Position numbers and translations under genes: made by a program
Assembly (NCBI GenBank): GCA_018268655.1
Contig: JAFDWC010000016.1
Location: 1-32,691, forward strand
Reading direction: 5' to 3'
Length of the DNA: 32,691 nucleotides
Source: Actinomycetota bacterium
GTDB lineage: Bacteria; Actinomycetota; Thermoleophilia; Solirubrobacterales; 70-9
Part shown: positions 29,668 through 32,691 of the stretch, piece after piece
Layout of the letters: each line of letters begins with the position of its first letter
Position numbering within the stretch: the stretch's first letter is position 1
Notes under the pieces: model-generated
What the model was told of the DNA's origin: nothing
The model's input: the letters and a program-made list of their open reading frames with translations, nothing else
Database searches by the model: none

Positions 29668-30342
29668 TCACCGCGCGACGGCGGGGATGCTGCAGGCGAC
29701 GCCGGTCCCTTTCAGGCCGCAATAGCCGTTCGGGACCTTGTGCAGATACTGCTGGTGGTAGTCCTCGGCGTAGTAGAACGGGCCGGCCGGCTCGATCTCG
29801 GTGGTGACCGAACCACGGCCCGCCGCCTTCAGCGCCTCGTCGTAGGCATCCCGGACCATTTCCGCGGTCGCCTTCTGGGCGTCGTTGGCGATGTAGATCC
29901 CCGAGCGGTACTGGGTGCCGACGTCGTTCCCCTGCCGCATCCCCTGGGTCGGGTCGTGCTCCTCGAAGAAGACCTTGAGCAGGTCGGCGAAGGAGATCTT
30001 CGCCGGGTCGAAGGCGACCAGCACCGCCTCGGCGTGGCCGGTGCGGCCGCTGCAGACCTCCTCGTAGGTCGGGTTCGGCGTGGTCCCGTTCTGGTAGCCG
30101 ACGGCCGTCGAGTAGACCCCGTCAAGTTCCCAGAACAGCCGCTCCGCGCCCCAGAAGCAGCCGAGCGCGAAGAAGGCGACCTCGATCCCGTCCGGGAACG
30201 GCGGCTGCAGCGGCGTGCCCAGCACCGCGTGCTCCTTCGGCACCGGGAAGGGCCGCTCGCTGCGCCCGGGAAGCGCCTCCTCGGGCGCCGGCATCCTCGT
30301 CTTCTCGGGGCTCAGCATCGTCATCAACCTTCCAAAGTCCAT
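29668..30342 (-). CDS. msrA: Peptide-methionine (S)-S-oxide reductase
   Basis: 224 aa, ATG at 30342 preceded by AAAGGA with good spacing. Catalytic motif GCFWG with Cys62, then [25 protein letters not shown] (split motif), [23 protein letters not shown] and DYHQQYL are all conserved MsrA landmarks. Cysteines in the C-terminal [14 protein letters not shown] provide resolving residues. The first about 50 residues are an extension with the [16 protein letters not shown] pattern seen in longer MsrA proteins. It repairs oxidised methionine in the cytoplasm using thioredoxin. It is a single gene, 42 bp downstream (in plus coordinates) of the glycosyltransferase start. Confidence 0.96.
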   Translation of the reverse strand: MDFGRLMTMLSPEKTRMPAPEEALPGRSERPFPVPKEHAVLGTPLQPPFPDGIEVAFFALGCFWGAERLFWELDGVYSTAVGYQNGTTPNPTYEEVCSGRTGHAEAVLVAFDPAKISFADLLKVFFEEHDPTQGMRQGNDVGTQYRSGIYIANDAQKATAEMVRDAYDEALKAAGRGSVTTEIEPAGPFYYAEDYHQQYLHKVPNGYCGLKGTGVACSIPAVAR

Positions 30343-30447
30343 GTTCGTCCTTTCTTCCTCTCCCCAAGGTTACGCACCACCGCTAACGAATCGGTGAACC
30401 GCCGGCGCCCGCACGGCGCCCGCCGCCCGAGCCAGTACGGTCCGCCG

Positions 30448-30726
30448 ATGGGTTGTCTCGTCGTCCTCCTCGCCTTCCTCTCGCCGCGGCTGGCGCTGTT
30501 CGTCTTGTTCCTCTTCACCGACCTGCTCTCGCACGCCTACGAGAGCTGGATCCTCCCCTTCCTCGGCTTCTTCCTGCTGCCCTGGACGACCCTCGCCTAC
30601 GCGGTGATGTGGGACATCGGCAGCGACGGCGTCCACGGCTTCGAGTGGTTCATCGTCGTCCTCGCCTTCGTGGTCGACCTCGGCTCCTACGTCCGCGGCG
30701 AGCGCGGCTGGGCCTCGCGCCGCTGA
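30448..30726 (+). CDS. Small conserved membrane protein (92 aa)
   Basis: ATG at 30448. Three hydrophobic stretches (MGCLVVLLAFLSPRLALFVLFL; WILPFLGFFLLPWTTLAYAVM; WFIVVLAFVVDLGSYV) are separated by short loops such as TDLLSHAYES. The pattern is common in actinobacteria, and the protein is uncharacterised. It ends just before tRNA-Pro on the opposite strand and is divergent from msrA. There is no clear ribosome-binding site. Confidence 0.8.
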   Translation: MGCLVVLLAFLSPRLALFVLFLFTDLLSHAYESWILPFLGFFLLPWTTLAYAVMWDIGSDGVHGFEWFIVVLAFVVDLGSYVRGERGWASRR

Positions 30727-30766
30727 GCCCAGCCGATCGGGGTCGCCGTGAGGTCGCGGAGGAAGG

Positions 30767-30840
30767 TCGGGGTGCCCGGATTCGAACCGGGGGCCTCCGC
30801 CACCCAAAGGCGGCGCGCTACCAGGCTGCGCCACACCCCG
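30767..30840 (-). tRNA. tRNA-Pro (anticodon TGG)
   Basis: 74 bases on the minus strand: acceptor CGGGGTG/CACCCCG with discriminator A, D-arm TGGCGCAGCCTGGTAGCGCG, anticodon stem CCGCC/GGCGG with loop TTTGGGT (anticodon TGG, reading CCA), and T-arm CCCGGTTCGAATCCGGG. CCA is not encoded. No element is seen beside it. Confidence 0.97.
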
Positions 30841-30864
30841 ACCGCGCAAGTGTAGGTTGCGGGA

Positions 30865-32145
30865 ATGGCGGAAGTGCTCCCGTTCAAGGCGCTGCACTAC
30901 GACCTCGGCCGGGTCGGGTCGCTGGCGGCGGTCGCTTCGCCGCCCTACGACGTCATTGACGCGCCGCAACGGGCCGCGCTGCTGGCCCGCTCGCCCCACA
31001 ACGCGGTCGCGATCGACCTGCCGGTCCCGTTCGACCCGGCCGACCCCGACCACGAGCCGAAGGGCGACCCCTACGCGGCGACGGCGGAGCGAATCGAGCA
31101 GTGGCTCGCTGACGGCGCCCTGGTCCAGGACGAGCGGCCCTCGCTGTGGGCACTGACCCAGGACTACACCGCCCCCGACGGCAGCAGCCACAGCCGCCAC
31201 GGCGTCCTCGCCCGGGTCCGGGTCGAGGACTACGAGGCCGGCGGCATCCGCCCCCACGAGCGCACCCACCCCGGGCCCCTGGTCGACCGGCTCGAACTGA
31301 CCCGGGCCACGGGCTACAACCTCTCGCCGATCTTCTCGCTGGCCAGCTCCGACCCCTGGCCGCTGGTCGAGCCGGCGCTCGGCCCCGAGCCGTGGGGCGA
31401 GGTGACCGACGAGGACGGGACGGTAAACCGGCTCTGGAAGATCGATGACCAGGACACCCAACAAGCGGTCACCGAGCTGCTCAGGGGCGCCCAGCTGCTG
31501 ATCGCCGACGGCCACCACCGCTACGAGACCGCCCGCGCCTTCCGCGACGAGGTCGGCGGCGAGGGCCCGCACCAGTACACGCTGATGGCGCTGACCGGGC
31601 TCGACGATCCCGGGCTCACCGTCTTCCCCACTCACCGCCTGCTCGCGGTCGGCGACGAGGAGGCGCAGCGCCGGCTCGGCGGCGGTGTCCGCGAGCTGTT
31701 CGAGGCGACCGAGGTCCCCGCCGGCGAGATCGACCCGGCGGGCGCCGAGGGGGTCGGCGTCTTCGGCCTCTACGACCGCCACCATCGCACCGCCTACCGC
31801 CTCCGCCTCCGCGACGAGGCGCTGGCCGAGCTCAACCGCCAGCTCGCCGGCAAGCCCGAGGCCTACCGCCGGCTCGACTCGGCGATCCTCGAGACCCTCG
31901 TCCTCAAGGGCCTGCTGGGGATGAGCGACGAGGACATCGACGCCCGCCGCGGGCTCGAGTACGCGAAGAGCGTCCCCGACGCTCTGGCCCAGCTCGAGCA
32001 CGGCTACGACGTCGCCTTCGTCCTGCGGCCGGTGCCGATCGAGCAGGTCCGCGCCGTCGCCGCGACCGACGAGAACATGCCGCCGAAGTCGACCTACTTC
32101 TTCCCCAAGGTGATGACCGGCTTCGCCTTCAACCCCGTGCGCTAG
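30865..32145 (+). CDS. DUF1015-family protein
   Basis: 426 aa, ATG at 30865. Family hallmarks in order: VLPFKALHYD at the start, SPPYDVIDAPQRAALLARSPHNAV, SRHGVLARVRVEDYEAGGIRPHERT, LLIADGHHRYETARAFRDE and a C-terminal MPPKSTYFFPKVMTGFAF. DUF1015 is a widespread cytosolic family, often linked to serine metabolism genes, without a firmly established reaction. The length matches the family. The TAG stop at 32143-32145 lies inside the terminal CTAG of the inverted-repeat element that follows. Confidence 0.92.
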   Translation: MAEVLPFKALHYDLGRVGSLAAVASPPYDVIDAPQRAALLARSPHNAVAIDLPVPFDPADPDHEPKGDPYAATAERIEQWLADGALVQDERPSLWALTQDYTAPDGSSHSRHGVLARVRVEDYEAGGIRPHERTHPGPLVDRLELTRATGYNLSPIFSLASSDPWPLVEPALGPEPWGEVTDEDGTVNRLWKIDDQDTQQAVTELLRGAQLLIADGHHRYETARAFRDEVGGEGPHQYTLMALTGLDDPGLTVFPTHRLLAVGDEEAQRRLGGGVRELFEATEVPAGEIDPAGAEGVGVFGLYDRHHRTAYRLRLRDEALAELNRQLAGKPEAYRRLDSAILETLVLKGLLGMSDEDIDARRGLEYAKSVPDALAQLEHGYDVAFVLRPVPIEQVRAVAATDENMPPKSTYFFPKVMTGFAFNPVR

Positions 32146-32270
32146 TGGTCCATTCGGCAAATTCCGACCCCCATCTGGCGGCTGCAAACCGTCGCCCGCC
32201 TTCCTGCGTCCGCGGCGTGCTCGGCTTTCGCTCGCCGTACGGGCCCCGGACTCACCGAATGGACCACTAG
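32142..32270. repeat. MITE-like inverted-repeat element, 129 bp
   Basis: CTAGTGGTCCATTCGG (32142-32157) and CCGAATGGACCACTAG (32255-32270) are perfect inverted repeats enclosing 97 bases. The outer CTAG is itself palindromic and could be a target-site duplication around 12-bp terminal repeats TGGTCCATTCGG. There is no coding capacity. The interior has further stem-forming GC-rich segments, including a GAAA-type loop on the minus strand (CGGCGAGC, then GAAA, then GCCGAGC). It separates the DUF1015 gene from its probable terminator. Confidence 0.7.
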
Positions 32271-32319
32271 ATGGGCAGCTCCGCGGCCATGCCCACCTGG
32301 ATGACGCATCCGCCAAGAA

Positions 32320-32364
32320 CCTGGGGCGCCTTATCCATCGCTGGGACGGATAAAGCGCCCCAGG
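32320..32364. terminator. Strong terminator hairpin
   Basis: CCTGGGGCGCCTTATCC (32320-32336) and GGATAAAGCGCCCCAGG (32348-32364) pair at 16 of 17 positions around an 11-base loop. It is probably the terminator of the DUF1015 gene, displaced by the 129-bp insertion. The remaining sequence to 32514 shows no gene. Confidence 0.75.
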
Positions 32365-32514
32365 CTCACTCCGCACTGCCGCGTCCTCGACCTCGCCTTG
32401 GCAAACCGGCAAAGGCGGCGGCCCGCGCCCTTGGCCGGCTCGGCCGGGCGCGCCCCCAGGCACACCTCGCCGCGGAGCAACCCAGCTAACACCGAGACGA
32501 CCGAGGAGGCCGAC

Positions 32515-32691
32515 GTGGTCAAGATCTACACCAGGAAGGGCGACGACGGGAGCACCTCGCTCTGGTACGGCGGTCGCGTCCCCAAGCACCACGGCCGCAC
32601 CGAGGCCTACGGCACCCTCGACGAGGCCTGCGCCCAGCTCGGCGCCGCGCGGGCGCTGTGCGGCGAGGACCAGGCCGAGCTGGCGGCGGCG
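32515..32691 (+). CDS. PduO-type cob(I)alamin adenosyltransferase, 3' end outside window
   Basis: GTG at 32515 preceded by GAGGAGG at 32503-32509. The 59 visible codons read [21 protein letters not shown], then [21 protein letters not shown]. The TRKGDDGST phosphate-binding motif and the [10 protein letters not shown] helix (family: x-E-A-x-G-x-x-D-E) identify a PduO/MMAB-type ATP:cob(I)alamin adenosyltransferase, which makes adenosylcobalamin in the cytoplasm. The rest of the trimeric four-helix domain is beyond the window. Confidence 0.9.
   Translation, partial: MVKIYTRKGDDGSTSLWYGGRVPKHHGRTEAYGTLDEACAQLGAARALCGEDQAELAAA

Noticed and set aside
27320-29725. 801-codon plus-strand frame through tRNA-Arg and the glycosyltransferase
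   Set aside because: It starts at the tRNA and is extremely Asp/Arg/Gln/Glu-rich, an antisense shadow of a membrane protein gene.
30370-32592. 740-codon minus-strand frame across tRNA-Pro and the DUF1015 gene
   Set aside because: It reads through a tRNA, the inverted-repeat element and a well-supported gene; composition is that of a shadow frame.
1-32691. CRISPR arrays, rRNA genes, IS transposases
   Set aside because: No regularly spaced repeats, rRNA-like sequence or transposase motifs were seen in either strand.

Overview
The window is a high-GC actinobacterial chromosome segment. Frequent GTG starts, strong GC-rich third-position bias, and families such as CU044_5270 partners of ECF sigma factors and DUF1015 suggest a soil Thermoleophilia/Solirubrobacterales-type organism. 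The lineage is an inference; no rRNA or marker gene is present to fix it.

Layout. 1-4.2 kb holds housekeeping and envelope genes: a 5'-truncated conserved protein, a tiny membrane protein, a secreted NlpC/P60-like hydrolase, a flippase-like membrane protein, a metallo-beta-lactamase-fold lactonase-like enzyme and an APH-type phosphotransferase. 4.2-8.6 kb is a dense ECF sigma-factor region with three different ECF genes in under 3 kb: one with a CU044_5270 partner, one ECF41/SigJ type followed by a DoxX-like gene, and one with a small membrane partner. 8.8-12.5 kb has a frameshifted secreted protein, an HxlR-type regulator divergent from a DHA2 drug exporter, and a beta-carbonic anhydrase. 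12.6-16.9 kb mixes intact regulators and enzymes (RibD/DHFR-like reductase with a divergent HxlR regulator, LysR regulator, NTF2-like protein) with decayed genes: a phosphoesterase fragment, a HicBA-like remnant and an isochorismatase-like pseudogene.

17.6-27.3 kb is best read as an integrated mobile element of about 9.7 kb next to a tRNA-Arg(TCT) gene. A perfect 15-bp direct repeat (CGGTTCGACCACCGT) lies at 17631-17645 and 27307-27321. The right copy lies inside the 3' part of a large serine recombinase gene. In the integrated state the recombinase frame reads on through the tRNA (antisense) and into the chromosome. In the reconstituted circle the repeat would be followed immediately by the in-frame TAA found at 17645-17647. 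The recombinase therefore appears to have its attachment site at its own 3' end and to gain a 63-residue tail on integration. Element genes run left to right: a four-gene overlapping unit (unknown protein, two tandem XRE regulators, small membrane protein), a lower-GC cargo block (SppA/ClpP-type serine protease-like protein, several unknowns, UPF0489 protein, membrane protein, zinc-ribbon protein), then a replication-relaxation family protein and the recombinase. A diverged third copy of the left end lies at about 16.85 kb, so a neighbouring transglutaminase-like gene is also bracketed by element ends.

27.4-32.7 kb returns to chromosome: a large GT-C-like membrane glycosyltransferase, msrA, a small membrane protein, tRNA-Pro(TGG), a DUF1015 protein, a 129-bp MITE-like inverted-repeat element inserted exactly at the DUF1015 stop codon, a strong terminator hairpin, and the start of a PduO-type cobalamin adenosyltransferase. 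Many long overlapping frames on the opposite strands are GC-bias shadows and are not annotated.
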